Shown here piece after piece: positions 10,854-23,345 of a stretch of 64,000 nucleotides of DNA. A program made the position numbers and the translations under genes. How positions within the stretch are numbered: position 1 is the stretch's first letter; each line of letters opens with the position of its first letter. The stretch is from Proteles cristata cristata (taxonomy: Eukaryota > Chordata > Mammalia > Carnivora > Hyaenidae), in the NCBI GenBank assembly GCA_017311185.1, contig JAESUZ010002551.1:2170001-2234000 (forward strand), read 5' to 3'. The notes below the pieces were generated by a model, which worked only from the letters and a program-made list of their open reading frames with translations, did no database searches and was not told where the DNA came from.

Positions 10854-12500
10854 GCCTGTCAGTCTTACCTTTTAGGAATCGAGCTCCTAGAAACTTCTGC
10901 CTAACTGGCAATCTTACCTTAAGAAATAACAACTTGCTCGAATAGCAAAAGAAACATTTGAGCAAGACACCTGCATAAATGCATCCACAAGTGCCTCAGC
11001 CAAACAAGGAACCTGCTTTCCTTTGTTCAGAGATTCAAGGCTTTGGAAATGATTCCCCATGATCTCCTTATTTGTACAAATAAAGATGACCTTGTGTGAC
11101 ATCTCTGCCTGGTGTAGTCTCTGTCTCTAACACATCAAGAAGGGGACCCACTTTGGTTCACCAGGGGTGTCACAAACTGCGAAGATGAAGGAAGGTGAGG
11201 ATGGCAAAGGGAAAGAGGTCACTCAATTCCTCTGACCTGGGGCACTTACAATGGGGGTCAGAGAGGCACTTGGATGGGCAGTTTTAGAAACACAGCAGAG
11301 TATGTTGGAGGGGAGTGGGAGAGAAATGAAGGCAGTCTACTTGTTCAAGAAATTTACAGGTGAAAAGAGAAATCAATTTAGGGGGATACATGATCCATGG
11401 AGAGTGTTTGGTTTGTGTTTTAGCATATACAGGAAATGAGCAATTTGTAAAAATGAAGCAAAGAATCCAGAGATTAAAGATAAAGGAGAATGAGCAGATA
11501 AGCTTTGAGTAGCTCCCTTAGCAGATGGGAGAGAATTGCATCAATAACACAGGTGAAATCTGGTAAGGAACACTTCTTTCCTCTGCTGTAAGAGGAAGAA
11601 TGTAGACTTGGTAAACGCGGATGAGTCCAGAGGGGCAGAGAAAAGAAATTGAGGGAATTCATGACTTGATTGTTTCCACTTTCCCTGGGAGGGCAGTGGG
11701 AGAAGTCAGCAGGCTCCGAGTCTTGAAAAGCTAATACAACAGTTTAGAGGAAGAGAGGGCTGAAGTCAAATCAGCATAAGTGGCTGTGGCAGAACAGGGC
11801 ATTTACGTCAAAAGATGTTTTTTTAGGGGTGCCTGGGTAGCTCAGTCGGTTAAGTAGTTCAGGTCATGATCTTGTGGTTCCTGAGTTCAAGTTTTACATT
11901 GGACTCTGTGCCAACGCTCAGAGCCTGGAGCCTGCTTCGAATTTTGTGTCTCCCTCTCTCTCTGCTCCTCCCCTGCTCATGCTCTCTCTCTGTGTCTCTG
12001 TTTCTGTCTCTTTGTCTCTCTCTCTCTCAAAAGTGAATAAACATTTTTAAAAAAGTGTTTTTTACTTACCATAAAATATACATCACATAAAATTTACCTT
12101 CTTGAATTAAACACTTTAAAGGAATATTTCAGGATAGTAAATGCTAGACTGTGACCTGGTATGTGAGTCTTTGAGGTGGAAGTGAACATCCTTAAAGCTG
12201 AGGTGAGGAATGATGAAACTCAATGAGGGAGAATATTTTTGAAGGAAGATTGTAGAATGACTATTTGAAAGAGGCACAAGGCAGAGCCAAGATAATACAA
12301 ACTCTGTTTCCTGATCTAGAGATGAGGGTGTAGGGGTGAACAGACTCCACCTAATCCTCAGAAGGGAAATCTTCATCAAGAGATAAACTTCAGGTCTTCA
12401 GTTACAGTGAAGAGATGGCAGTATCTTAGGAAAGAGCTAAATTTCTAGAAAGAGCTCTTAAAAATTAACCTGTGGCTTGAGAACATAATCAGAAGACTGA
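10854..12500. other. No gene; GA-rich ancient repeat-like DNA with one SINE
   Basis: 10854-11100 is unassigned. 11110-11810 and 12110-12420 are GA-rich and resemble the ancient repeat at 52590-53918. 12053-12110 has a short A/T-rich L1-like 3' UTR piece. A SINE is at 11826-12051. No supported coding sequence. Confidence 0.4.
11826..12051 (+). mobile_element. CAN-SINE
   Basis: Head ggggtgcctgggtagctcag, tail with gtgaataaacattttt. Near-duplicate flanks aaagatgtttttt / aaagtgtttttt. Confidence 0.92.
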
Positions 12501-14287
12501 TCGATTGATAGATGTATAAATTCAAGTTAGCTAACAGTGTAGTTTTGACTTCAGGAGTAGAACCCAGTGATTCATATCTTATATATGACACCCAGTGCTC
12601 ATCCCAGTAAGTGCCCTCCTTAATGCCCGTCACCCATTTAACCCATCCCCCCGCCCACCACCCCTCAAAACAAAAACAAAAACCCAGTTTGTTCTCTGTG
12701 TTTAAGAGTCTTATGATTTGGCTCCTACTCTTTTTATCTTATTTAACCTTCCACTATGTCCATCTGTTGTGTTCCTCAAATTCCACATATGAGTGAAATC
12801 ATACGTTATTTGTCTTTCTCTGACTTATTTTGCTTAGCATAATACACTCAAGTTCTATCCATGTTGTTGCAAATGGCAATATTTCATTCTTTTTGATAGC
12901 TGAGTTATAATTGTGTGTGTATATAAATATATATATGTATACATACACACCATATTTTCTTCATTCATCAGTCGATAGACATTTGGGCTCTTTCTTTCTA
13001 TACTTTGGCTATTGTCGATAGTGCTGCTATAAACATTGGGGTGCATGTGTCCCTTTGAAACAGCACACCTGTATCCCTTGGATAAATACCTAGTTGTCAC
13101 AGGTTAGTTCTATTTTTAATTTTTTGAGGAACTTCCATACTGTTTGCCAGAGTGGCTGCACCATTTTTCATTCCCACCAGCAGTGCAAAAGGGATCCTCC
13201 TTCTCCGCATCCTCACCAACATCTGTTGTTGCCTGAGTTGTTAATGTTAGCCATTCTGACAGGTGTGAGGTGATAGCTCCTTGTGGTTTTGATGTGTATT
13301 TCTCTGATGATGAGAGATGTTGAGCATTTTTCATGTGTTGGTTGGCCATCTGAATGTCTTCTTTGAAGAAGTGTCTATTCATGTCTTTTGCCCATTTTTT
13401 CACTGGGCTGTTTGCTTTTTGGGGGTGGAGTTTTACGAATTCTGTATAGATTCTGGATACCAGCCCTTTATCTGATGTCTTTTGCAAATATCTTCTCCCA
13501 TTCTGTCGGTTACCTTTTAGTTTTGCTGATTGTTTCCTTTGCTCTGCAGAAGCTTTTTATTTTGATGAGGTCCCAATAGTTCATTTTTGCTTTTGTTTCA
13601 ATGTGTTGAGTAAGAAGTTGCTGTGGCCGAGGTCAAGGAGGTTGTTTCCTGCTTTCTCCTCTAGAATTTTGATGGCTTCCTGTCTTACTTTTAGGTCTTT
13701 CATCCATTGTGTTTATTTTTGTGTATGGTGTAAGGAAGTGGTCCAGGCTCATTTCACTGCCCTGTTTTCCCAGCACTACTTTCTGAAGAGACTGTCTTTA
13801 TTCCATTGGATATTCTTTCCTGCTTTGTCAGAGATTAGTTGGCCATATGTTTGTAAGTAACTTTATCTTCGTGTACTAATTATCCTGTTGTGATTTTGAT
13901 AGAAATTGCAGTAAACCCACATATCAATTTGGGGAGAATTCACATTTTTGCAGTGTTGTATCTTCCAATCCATGAGCACAGTATGTCTCTCCATTTACTT
14001 AGTTCTTTAATTTCTCTTATTAAGCAGTTTTCATCATATAGGTTCTGTACATGTTTTGTCAAATTTACATATAAGTTTAATTTTTGTTGAATGACTGCAA
14101 TCGACTTTAGATTTTTAATTTCAGTGTTCATTGATAGTAATAGAAATACAATTGATTTTTGTTTATCTTTTATGTTTGTGACCTTGCTGAACTCATTTAT
14201 TAGATCTTGAAGTTTTTTTGTTTTGTTTTGTAGATTTCTGGAGATTTTCTGTATAGACCATTATGTCACCTGTAACAGGGGTATTTT

Positions 14288-14491
14288 TAAAAAATTTTTT
14301 CTTAACATTTATCTTTGAGAGAGAGAGAGAGAGACAGAGCACAAGTGGGGGAGGGACAGAGAGAGAGGAAAACACAGAATCCAAAGCAGTCTCAGGCTCT
14401 GAGCTGTCAGCACAGGGCTTGAACTCACAAATTACGAGATCATGACCTAAGTCTGTCAGACAGTTGACTAACTGAGCCACTCATGCACCCT
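14288..14491 (-). mobile_element. CAN-SINE in old L1 (1 of 9)
   Basis: GA-rich body, head end ctgagccactcatgcaccct. Confidence 0.9.
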
Positions 14492-14495
14492 GGTA

Positions 14496-14709
14496 GTTAT
14501 TTTTTTTTTAATGTTTATTTATTTTTGAGAGAGAGAGAGACAGTGTGAGCAGAGGAGGGGCAGAGAGAGAGGGAGACACAGAATCCGAAGCAGACTCCAG
14601 GCTCCAAGTTGTCAGCAGAGCCTGACAAGGGGCTCAGACTCAGGAGCTGCAAGATAATGACCTGAGCTGAAGTCAGATGCTTAACCAACTGAGCCACCCA
14701 GGCACCCTG
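14496..14709 (-). mobile_element. CAN-SINE in old L1 (2 of 9)
   Basis: Directly follows the previous SINE in the same orientation. Head gagccacccaggcaccct. Confidence 0.92.
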
Positions 14710-14754
14710 ATACTTTTTTTTCCCCAATACTTATTATTTTTATAAGAAATTCTT

Positions 14755-14779
14755 TTTTTTTAAATGTTTTATTTATTTC

Positions 14780-14815
<36 letters not shown>

Positions 14816-14984
14816 CTTGAGCAGGGGAGGGTCAGAGAGAGAGGGAGTCACAGACCGAAACAGGCTCCAGGCTCTGAGCGGGCAGTCAGCACAGAGCCTG
14901 ACGCGGGGCTCGAATCCACGAACCGCGAGATCATGACCTAAGCGAAAGTCGGACGCTTAACCGACTAAGCCACCCAGGCGCCCC
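14755..14984 (-). mobile_element. CAN-SINE in old L1 (3 of 9), young
   Basis: Perfect 17-bp duplication ttttataagaaattctt (14738-14754, 14985-15001). Confidence 0.95.
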
Positions 14985-15002
14985 TTTTATAAGAAATTCT
15001 TA

Positions 15003-15179
15003 AAGGGGCCTCTAGTTGGCTTGCTCAGTTAAGTGTTTGACTCCTAGTTTCAGTTCAGGTCATGATCTGAGGGTCATGGGATCAATTCCCATTTACAGCT
15101 CCTCACTGGACATGGAGCCTGTGTAAGATTCTCTCTCTCTCCCTCTATTGCTTATACTCTCTCCTCTCTTTCTCTCAAA

Positions 15180-15251
<72 letters not shown>

Positions 15252-15254
15252 AAA
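15003..15254 (+). mobile_element. CAN-SINE in old L1 (4 of 9), long AAAG tail
   Basis: Plus-strand SINE with a diverged head (ggggcctctagttggcttgc). Its tail has expanded to a (AAAG)n of about 75 bp (15178-15253). Confidence 0.9.
15178..15253. repeat. (AAAG)n microsatellite in SINE tail
   Basis: About 19 uninterrupted AAAG units. Confidence 0.97.
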
Positions 15255-15734
15255 TCCTTACAGCATCATGTCATCTGCAAATAGGTATTGTCTTATTTCT
15301 GATCTTTAGTTGCCTTGCCTTGTCTTATTCTGTTGGCTATAACTTCCAGAGTATGTTCAAAAAGAATGTTAAGAATGAATATCTCTGCCCTGTTTTCTAT
15401 CTTTGGGGAACATCATTTGGTCTTTCACCATTAAGTATAGTGTTAACTATAGTTTTTTTTTTTGTAGATGTTCTTTGCGAGGTTGAGAAAGTTGCCCACT
15501 ATACCTGGTTTTCTAAGAAGTTTGTTTTGTTTTTAAATCATGGATGGCAATTATTTTCTCAAGTGTTTTTTTTGGCACTGATTGATGTAATCATATGACT
15601 TTCCTTCTTTATCCTGTTAATATACTGGGTTACATTGATTTTTCTATATTGATCAACCTTGCATTCCTGGAATAAACTCCACTTGGTTTATTAAATACAA
15701 ATATTATTAAATATAATTATTTTTATATATTTTA

Positions 15735-15962
15735 TTTTATTTATTTTATTTTTTTAATTCTTATTTATTTCTAGGAGACAGAGATAGACAGCATAAACAG
15801 GGGAGGGTCAGAGAGAGAGGGAGACACAGACTCCGAAACAGGCTCCAGGCTCTGAGCTGGCAGTCAGCACAGAGCCCGACGCGGGGCTCGAACCCACGAA
15901 CCGCGAGACCATGACCTAAGCGAAAGTCGGACGCTTAACCGACTAAGCCACCCAGGCGCCCC
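15735..15962 (-). mobile_element. CAN-SINE in old L1 (5 of 9), young
   Basis: Perfect 17-bp duplication tatttttatatatttta (15718-15734, 15963-15979). Confidence 0.95.
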
Positions 15963-16159
15963 TATTTTTATATATTTTAAAGTTCCATTTGTTAATTTAA
16001 AATTTATTAAGAACTTTTCTTCTTTGTTTATAAGAGATTGTAGTCTGTAATTTTTTTTATATGGCCTTGATATTGTGGTAATAGTGGCTTTATAAAATGA
16101 ATTGGGTAGTGTTCCCCTCCTTCCATTTTTAGACGATTATGTAGAATTGGTGGTTGGTT

Positions 16160-16379
16160 TTTTTTTTAATGTTTATTTATTTTTGAGAGAGAGAGACAGA
16201 GAAAGAGAGAGAGTGCAAATGGGAAAGGGGCAGTGAGAGAGGAAAACACAGAATCTGAAGCAGTCTCCAGGCTTTGAGCAGTCAGCACAGAGCCTGACGC
16301 AGGGCTCGAACCCACTAACCACAAGATCACCACCTGAGCAAAGTTGGTTGCTCAACCAACTGAGCCACCCAGGTGCCCC
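16160..16379 (-). mobile_element. CAN-SINE in old L1 (6 of 9)
   Basis: Flanked by ggttggtt on both sides. Head gagccacccaggtgcccc. Confidence 0.92.
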
Positions 16380-16391
16380 GGTTGGTTCTTT

Positions 16392-16631
16392 CTTTTTTCC
16401 TTTAAATTATAAAAAATGCTTTATTTATTTCAGAGAGAGAGAGAGAGAGAGACAGTGTGAACAGGGGAGGGTCAGAGAGAGAGGGAGATGCAAAATCTGA
16501 AACAGTCTTCAGGCTCTGAGCTAGCTGTCAGCACAGAGTCCGATGTGGGGCTCGAACCCATGAACCGTGAGATAATGACCTGAGCCAAAGTCGGACACTT
16601 AACTGACTGAACCACCCAGGGGCCCCAGGAG
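16392..16631 (-). mobile_element. CAN-SINE in old L1 (7 of 9)
   Basis: Flanked by ggttcttt (16384-16391, 16632-16639). Only about 12 bp from the preceding SINE. Confidence 0.92.
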
Positions 16632-17562
16632 GGTTCTTTTAAAAGTCTTGTTAGGCCTTTTCAGTGAAGACATTTGGGCCTGGAGATTACTTTCCTGGGA
16701 GTTTTAAAATTATGAGTCAAAAAATTTTTAATGGTTATTAGTCTATCCAAATTACCCATTTTATACTGAGTGCATTGTAGTAGTCTGTTTTACAGGAAAT
16801 TGATCCATTTTGCTTAATTTATCAAATTTATGTTTGTAGTTATTCATAGTATTACCTTATTGTCTCTTTGATGTCTGTAGGCTTTGTAATAATAACTCCA
16901 TTTTATTCCTGATAGCGGTATTTGTGCCTTCACTTGTGTTCCTTGGCCAGTCTTCTTGGAGAAGATCAACCTTATTGTACTTTTCAAAGAATCAGCTCTT
17001 TTGATTCATTGAGTTTCTCTGTTATTTTTCTGTTCAATTTCATTATTTCTACTCACATCTTTATTATTTTTTCTTTCTTTTCACCCTAGATTTAATTTAC
17101 TCTTCTTTGTCTAAGTTATTGAAAGGAGTAATTGGCCTACTGATTTGAGCCTTTTTCTCCTCTCAAATGTATGCAGTTAGTACTGTAAATTTTTTCTCCT
17201 AGCATTGCTTTAGTTATGTCTCACAAATTTTCATATATTGCATTTGCATTTGGTCCAATACATTTTTCCCCTTGAGACTTTGTTTGGCCCATGGATTATT
17301 TGGCAGTGTGTTGTTGAGTTTCTACACCTTTGAATTTTAAAAAAATTTTTCTGTTAATTATTTTTAGTTTCATTCTATTGTGTTCAGTGATGAGGCGGCA
17401 AAAGACCAGCTGACTCCCTGCAAACAACCCCCCTCCCCCCTCCCCCCTCCTTCCCAAACCAAGGTGGGATGTGTGTGACATTCCTCAGGCATTCTTGGAT
17501 TGCTTTATGGCTCAGGATACAATCTAACTTGAGATGTGTCCCATGTGTTTTGTGTTATTTCT

Positions 17563-17601
17563 TTTTTTTTAATTTTTTATTATTTTTTAATTTATTTCTG
17601 A

Positions 17602-17632
<31 letters not shown>

Positions 17633-17802
17633 CATGAGCAGGGGAGGGTCAGAGCAAGAGGGAATACAGAATCTGAAGCAGGCTCCAGGCTCTGAGCTGG
17701 CAGTCAGCACAGAGCCCAACACGGGGCTCTAACCCATGAACCGCGAGATCATGACTTGAGCCGAAGTCGGATGCTTAACCGACTGAGCCACCCAGGCGCC
17801 CC
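17563..17802 (-). mobile_element. CAN-SINE in old L1 (8 of 9), young
   Basis: Perfect 17-bp duplication tgttttgtgttatttct (17546-17562, 17803-17819). Confidence 0.96.
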
Positions 17803-18486
17803 TGTTTTGTGTTATTTCTGTCCGAAAGTTTCTGTATAGCTGATTCACTGCTCTTCTAGTCCTTTGGTTAGAGAGCAGGATTTCATTGGTTGGAAGTTTT
17901 TTCCTTTCAGCACTTTGAATACATTATGCCGCTTCCTGCTGGCCTGTAAAAGTTTCTGCTGAAAAACCAGCCAGCAGCCTCATTCCTTTGGATGTAACAA
18001 GTTGTTTTCCTCCTGCTGCTTTTAAGAATCATTAACGTCTCACATTTTAATTAGAATGTGCTTGCTATGGACCTCTTTGGCTTCATCTTATTTGGAGCTT
18101 ATCTGCTTCCTGGACCTGAGCGTCTGCTTCCTTTCCCAGGTTGGAGAAGCTTTCAGACGTTATTTTTGCAAATAAGTTGTCTGCTCCTTTCTCCTTCTTC
18201 TGAGGTCCTTATATTGCGAATGTTATTCTGCTTGATGCTGTCCTAAAGGTCTCTTAAGCCATCTTTCTCTTAAAATTCTTTTTTCTTTCCCCTGCTCTGT
18301 TTGGGGGAGTTCTACTGCCCCGTTTTCCAGGTTTGCCGATCCATTTTTCTGCCTTATCTACTCTGCTGTTGAACCCCTCTAGTGTATTTTTCAGCAGTTG
18401 TATTCGTTGGTTCTGTGACTCCGGTTTGTTCCTTTCTTCTATTTTCTAACTCTCTGTCAGGGTTTGTACTGTGTTCATTCTTTTCT

Positions 18487-18532
18487 TTTTTCTTTTTAAT
18501 GTTTTATTTATTTCTGAGAGAGAGAGAGAGAC

Positions 18533-18570
<38 letters not shown>

Positions 18571-18737
18571 CATGAGCAGGGGAGGGTCAGAGAGAGAGGG
18601 AGACACAGAATCTGAAACAGGCTCCAAGCTCTGAGCTGTCAGCATAGAGCCCAATGCGGGACTCAAACCCACGAACCTTGATATCGTGACCTGAGCCGAA
18701 GTTGGACGCTTAACCGACTGAGCCACCCAGGCGCTCC
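18487..18737 (-). mobile_element. CAN-SINE in old L1 (9 of 9)
   Basis: Flanking duplications of about 21 bp with two mismatches (18466-18486, 18738-18758; gtactgtgttcat / gtactatgttcaa). Long GA run in the body. Confidence 0.95.
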
Positions 18738-21190
18738 TGTACTATGTTCAATCTTTTCTCAAGTTTGGTAAATGCTTTTCACCATGACTTTGAACTTTTT
18801 ATCAGGTAAATTACTTATCTTCATTTCATGAAGGTTTTTTGGGGGTGGGGTGGGGGGAGGTTATCTCGTTCTTTTGTTTGAAACATACCTGTTAACTCAT
18901 TTTGCTTTTCTCTCTGCATTTGCTTCTATGTATTAGACAAAAGCAACCTCTCCCAGCCTTGGAAGAGCAGCGTTACCTAGGTAATGAAACTTCTCTTTCA
19001 CCTTTGCCTTAGTTCGCGGTTATCCTGTGACGCAGTGTGATTATCTCTACAGCCTTATTTTTTCTTGACAGGTCCCAGTTGTGCCAAGCCCAGCAGCGCT
19101 CCAATAAGTGAGAGCTCAGTAAGCACCTACTTTCAAGCTGACTCTAAGCCAGACTCTCTGGCAGTAGCTTTTAAAGTAAATACAAATGTATACAATACTG
19201 TGGGACTGCAATCATTAATTCCTGCTGGCCTCCAGATCAGGAGATCTTGGTGTCAGCAGCAAAAACCGGGGGTCCAGCCAAGCGTATAAACTCCTTTTGG
19301 GGGGTACCGGTGAGCTGTAGCAGGGCCAAGATAAAGTGCTAAACTGGTGTTCCCTGACCTGCAGTCCCCGAGAAATGCTCCACAGACTCTAGATGTGTGG
19401 TAAACCTAAAGCCTGCCCCTTAGGAAGATGCTCCAGGACACGTAAATAGGTCTTTGTCACATGAAGACTAATGGCATATTTCAGTCTATTGTCTGTGCAG
19501 TACCCTGGGGTTTCAATCGCATGGCATGGAGCAACACAAGTCCATCCCCATGGCCACCAGAGCCAAAGGTTTGAAAGGTGTTCCCTGCATGGACTATGCA
19601 TTCTTGTCTGCTGCAATGGAGCTGTGGGAGAGCTCATGGGTGAGATGAGCTCCCCCCTCCCTATACAATAGGTCTGTAGGAATGTGGGGTTGGGGCAAAC
19701 CCACCAGCCTACGGTGGAGCCATGGGAGAATGTGGGGGTGGGACAAGTCTGCTGGCCTAGCTAGGTAGAAAGAACATAAAAATGGCACCCACGAGTGCTA
19801 TACCAACAATGTGGGGTGAGCTCACAAAAATGGTGCCCACCAGTGTCTCCTTCCTGGAGAAAATCCTACCAAAGCCCTGGGTCTCCAGCAGACTTTTGAA
19901 AATAAGCTAACAATGTATGGTTGTGATTTTCAAACTGCTGCTTTTGTGGTGGATCCAGAGTGAGTCTGTGCAAACCCTTTACGAGCAGACTTTTCATTCT
20001 CCATAGCCTTTTGGGTGTCCCGGACATAAGTCCCATTGGTAGTCAGAGCCAGATGTTTTGGAGGTTCAACTTTCTGAGGCAGGTCCCAAGCACTGAGGTT
20101 CCTGATGTGGGATATAAACCCCTCACTCCATAGGGAGAAATTCTGTATTTGTGAGATCCCTCCCAATGGTGGGTTGCCATGCCTAGTATGGGTTTATGGC
20201 AAGATGGCCTCTCTACCTCTCTTAACTGTCGTGCTGTGACCCTTTGACCCTTTGTGGAGGAGCTCTTCAGCTAGTTTTCAGGTCATTTTCAGAGGGAATT
20301 AATCCATATGGAGCTATATATTTGGTATCTCCATGGGAAGAAGGGAGTTCAGAATCTTCCTATGCTCCATCTTGAACCATTCTCTCAGCATATTTTTAAG
20401 ATTCATACATGTTGTTGCATGTGTCAGTAATTCATTTTTGTAACTCAGTAGCATCCCATTGCATGGATATTTCACAAATTATTTATTCTCAACTGACTTT
20501 TAAACATTTTTGCCAAGCATCCAATGAAGAATTAAAATGTGCTAGGTAGAGTAGCTTACAGTCTAGTGGGGGACTTACTGTCCTGTGAAACAAGACTTAT
20601 TCAGTCCTTAAAAAATCTGTCAGTTAGCACTTCCACATGGGATTTATAGTATTTATAGTTACTGCTTAATACTTTCCCTTGATCTCCTCTTGAGAATGTA
20701 GATACATTTATTAATGATATATTTAACCAATTAAAAATACATTAAGCAAATATTTTAAGCATTAATACATTAATACGTTAAGGAAATCAGTGGCTTTAGA
20801 TACATGTGTATCAAGAACACCAAAAGGGATCATAGAAATCCATGTGCTTATTTCTTTTTTAACTTGTTACCAAAATAAGCAAAAGCTTTTCTGGAAGTAT
20901 TGGCATCAGGGAACTAGCAATATCATCCACAATATGATAAATGCCTTTTTGGATCATCTGTCTGTTCCAGCATATCTTATACTGGACACTGGTAATGGAA
21001 AAGGATAGATCCGTAGATGCTTACACCAAGATACAGTACAGACTTACATTCTTCTATTAATGTTACACTACTACTTTAAGCTATTCAAATAAAAATGGTA
21101 ATATCTGTACAAGGAATGTTTGTAAAATTGCCAATGAGATTTTGGTAAGATAGACTAATGGAGTAAGATTGCCATTTGAAAATGGTCCCT

Positions 21191-21445
21191 CTGGCTCCTG
21201 GATGGCTCAGTCCATTGAGCGTCTGACTTCAGCTCAGGTAATGATCTCCATGGTTTGTGAGTTTGAGTCCAATACAGGCTCTGTGCTGATCAGATCAGAG
21301 CTTGGAGCCTTCTTTGGATTCTAGGTCTCCCTCTCTATCTCTCCCTCCCCCTGCTCATGCTCTGTCTTCCTCTCTCTCAAAAATAATGAACAGTAAAAAA
21401 AAAAAAGAAAGCATCTTCTTTAAAAAAAAAAAAGAAAGAAAAAAG
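21191..21445 (+). mobile_element. CAN-SINE, old
   Basis: Head ggctcctggatggctcagtc. Duplications aaaatggtccct / aaaagggtccct. Confidence 0.9.
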
Positions 21446-21581
21446 AAAAGGGTCCCTATTTTCTTTATCAAAGTATGTTTTATTTAAAATAACTTTATGA
21501 ATTTATTCACATCAGAAAAATATTTGCCTATATGTGTCTTTATTCTCCCAATATCTAGGCCAGTGTGATAGTAAGATTCTT

Positions 21582-21797
21582 TTTTTTTTTTTAATATTTT
21601 TATTTATTTCTAGGAGAGAGAGAGAGAGCATGAGCAGGGGAGGGTCAGAGAGAGAGGGAGTCACAGATTGAAACAGGCTCCAGGCTCTGAGCCGGCAGTC
21701 GGCAGAGAGCCCGACGCGGGGCTCGAACCCACAAACCGCGAGGTCATGACCTAAGCGAAAGTCGGACACTTACCCGACTAAGCCACCCAGGCGCCCC
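21582..21797 (-). mobile_element. CAN-SINE, young
   Basis: Duplication agtaagattctt (21570-21581, 21798-21809). Confidence 0.95.
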
Positions 21798-22794
21798 AGT
21801 AAGATTCTTGATGCTGTTTCTTGACCTCTTTTTTTATGTTACTCAATAGGTTTTTTTTTTAATACTCCATGGATTCTTCACTCAAGTGCAACTGCTGCCT
21901 TAATTTTTTACTTTCTCATCGCTTTCTTTCATATTACTATCTCTTTTTCATTTGCATTCCTTCCTTCCTCTTCTATTTTTTTTTTCCTTGTCTCTGCCTT
22001 TCGGTGTCACCAACAGGCTTGAGACACTATTTGGTCCCACTGACATTTGAAGATAAGGTGTTGGTGATTATCATGCCGTCAGAAATCACTAGTTTTTACA
22101 TATTTGCAAATTCAGGGCAATAATTAGGTGAAGGAGGAAATAACCCACTGTCTACCACTAGTTTTTTTTTTCTATTAATGTTATCAACAAATATTAACAA
22201 ATACAAATCTCCTTTCCGGACTTTCTCATTGAAGTTTGTGAAGTCTGTTGAAACTACCTATCTAAAGGAAGTATGGAATGAAATTTTGCTCTTCACAGAA
22301 ATTTTGCCCTTCAGTGAAATTTTCCAGTTCACTTGGAAACTACAAGATTGGTAATATCAAATTGCACATTTATTCTTTTCAGGGGTAATAACCTGCTGTG
22401 TCATTTTTGTTTGTTTTGACAAAAGATTTGGAAAATAACCAAAGCTTTCCCTCTGGTTCAAAATATTCCCTCTGGAATTTGGGTATTTTTGAACTTTGAT
22501 ATTTGACATTGATATGAACTATGGGAGTGGGAACCAATTTAATCCAAGTAAGTAATCCTTGATTTGATAAAATAATCTGAGACAAATAAAGCTGCATTTG
22601 ATAAATCAAGTGCAACTAAAATGAATTCCTATATAAGCTGGTCTTCACATTGCCTACACAGACACAGGTGAGCTTTATGGCCATTTTTGGGGAAGTTTGA
22701 GCAGGTTTACAGGTGTGGGCAGAGTTGCTGAAGAAAAGTACCTACTGCAAAATATCTAACTTGGCCAGGTAATGATTTCAGTTACAGAATAAGT

Positions 22795-23345
22795 ATCATT
22801 AGTGGACGGATGGATAAAGAAGATGTATTGTATGTATACATCCATGACCCCACATGCGTATACAGTGGATTATTATGTAGCCATAAGAGCAATGAGATGG
22901 TGCCATTTGCCACGGCACGGATGGACCTAGATGATATTCTACCAAGTGAAATAAGTCAGACTGAGAAAGACAAGTACCATGTGATTTCACTCATATGTGC
23001 AATCTAAAAAAACAAATGCATTAAACAAAAAGCAGAATCAGACCCATAAATACAGACTGCGAACTGATGGTTGCCAGAGTAAAGGCGGGGGGGGGGGGGC
23101 GGGGGGCAGTAATGAGAGAAATTGGTGAAGGGGAGCAGGAGATATAGGCATCCAGTTATGGAATTAATAAGTTATGGGAATAAAAGATGTAGCAGAGGGA
23201 ACATTGTCAGTGATACTGTAGTTATGGTTTATGGTGACAGATGGAAGCTACACTGTGGTGAGCGTACCGTAATATATAAAGTTGTCATATCACTAAGTTG
23301 TACATCTGAAACTAATGTAACATTGCGTCAACTATACTTGAAATG
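22795..23345 (+). mobile_element. L1 3'-end fragment
   Basis: Plus-strand L1 3' terminal sequence. The end of ORF2 (reading ...MDLDDILPSEISQTEKDKYH) lies at 22810-23007, followed by a 3' UTR with a G-rich tract at 23087-23107. It is 5'-truncated. It ends near a second, different L1 segment that restarts in ORF2 at about 23370. Confidence 0.8.

Larger units (their letters stand above)
12505..20390 (-). mobile_element. Old, nearly full-length L1 hosting nine SINEs
   Basis: Starting at about 12505, the L1 3' UTR (minus strand) is followed by ORF2 C-terminal sequence (recognisable frames at 12855-13100 and 13116-13487). Earlier ORF2 follows at 13500-14280, 15260-15735, 15980-16160 and 16640-17400. 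ORF1-like and 5' UTR-like DNA extends to about 20390, where it ends in ccatcttgaac, typical of an L1 5' end. Frames are broken throughout. Subtracting nine inserted SINEs (about 2.1 kb) leaves about 5.8 kb, close to full length. SINEs lie at 14288, 14496, 14755, 15003, 15735, 16160, 16392, 17563 and 18487. I found no clear target duplication. The ORF1/5' UTR part is less certain than ORF2. Confidence 0.8.
20391..22790. other. Intergenic, two SINEs, otherwise unassigned
   Basis: AT-rich DNA. SINEs at 21191-21445 (+) and 21582-21797 (-). Frames such as 20790-21008 and 21869-22123 show no recognised domain and have codon use like the noncoding surroundings. Confidence 0.5.

Noticed and set aside
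18382..18726. Frames rich in RERERER or SLSLSLS residues
   Set aside because: Translations of the GA/CT runs in SINE bodies. Many similar frames occur on both strands across the window.
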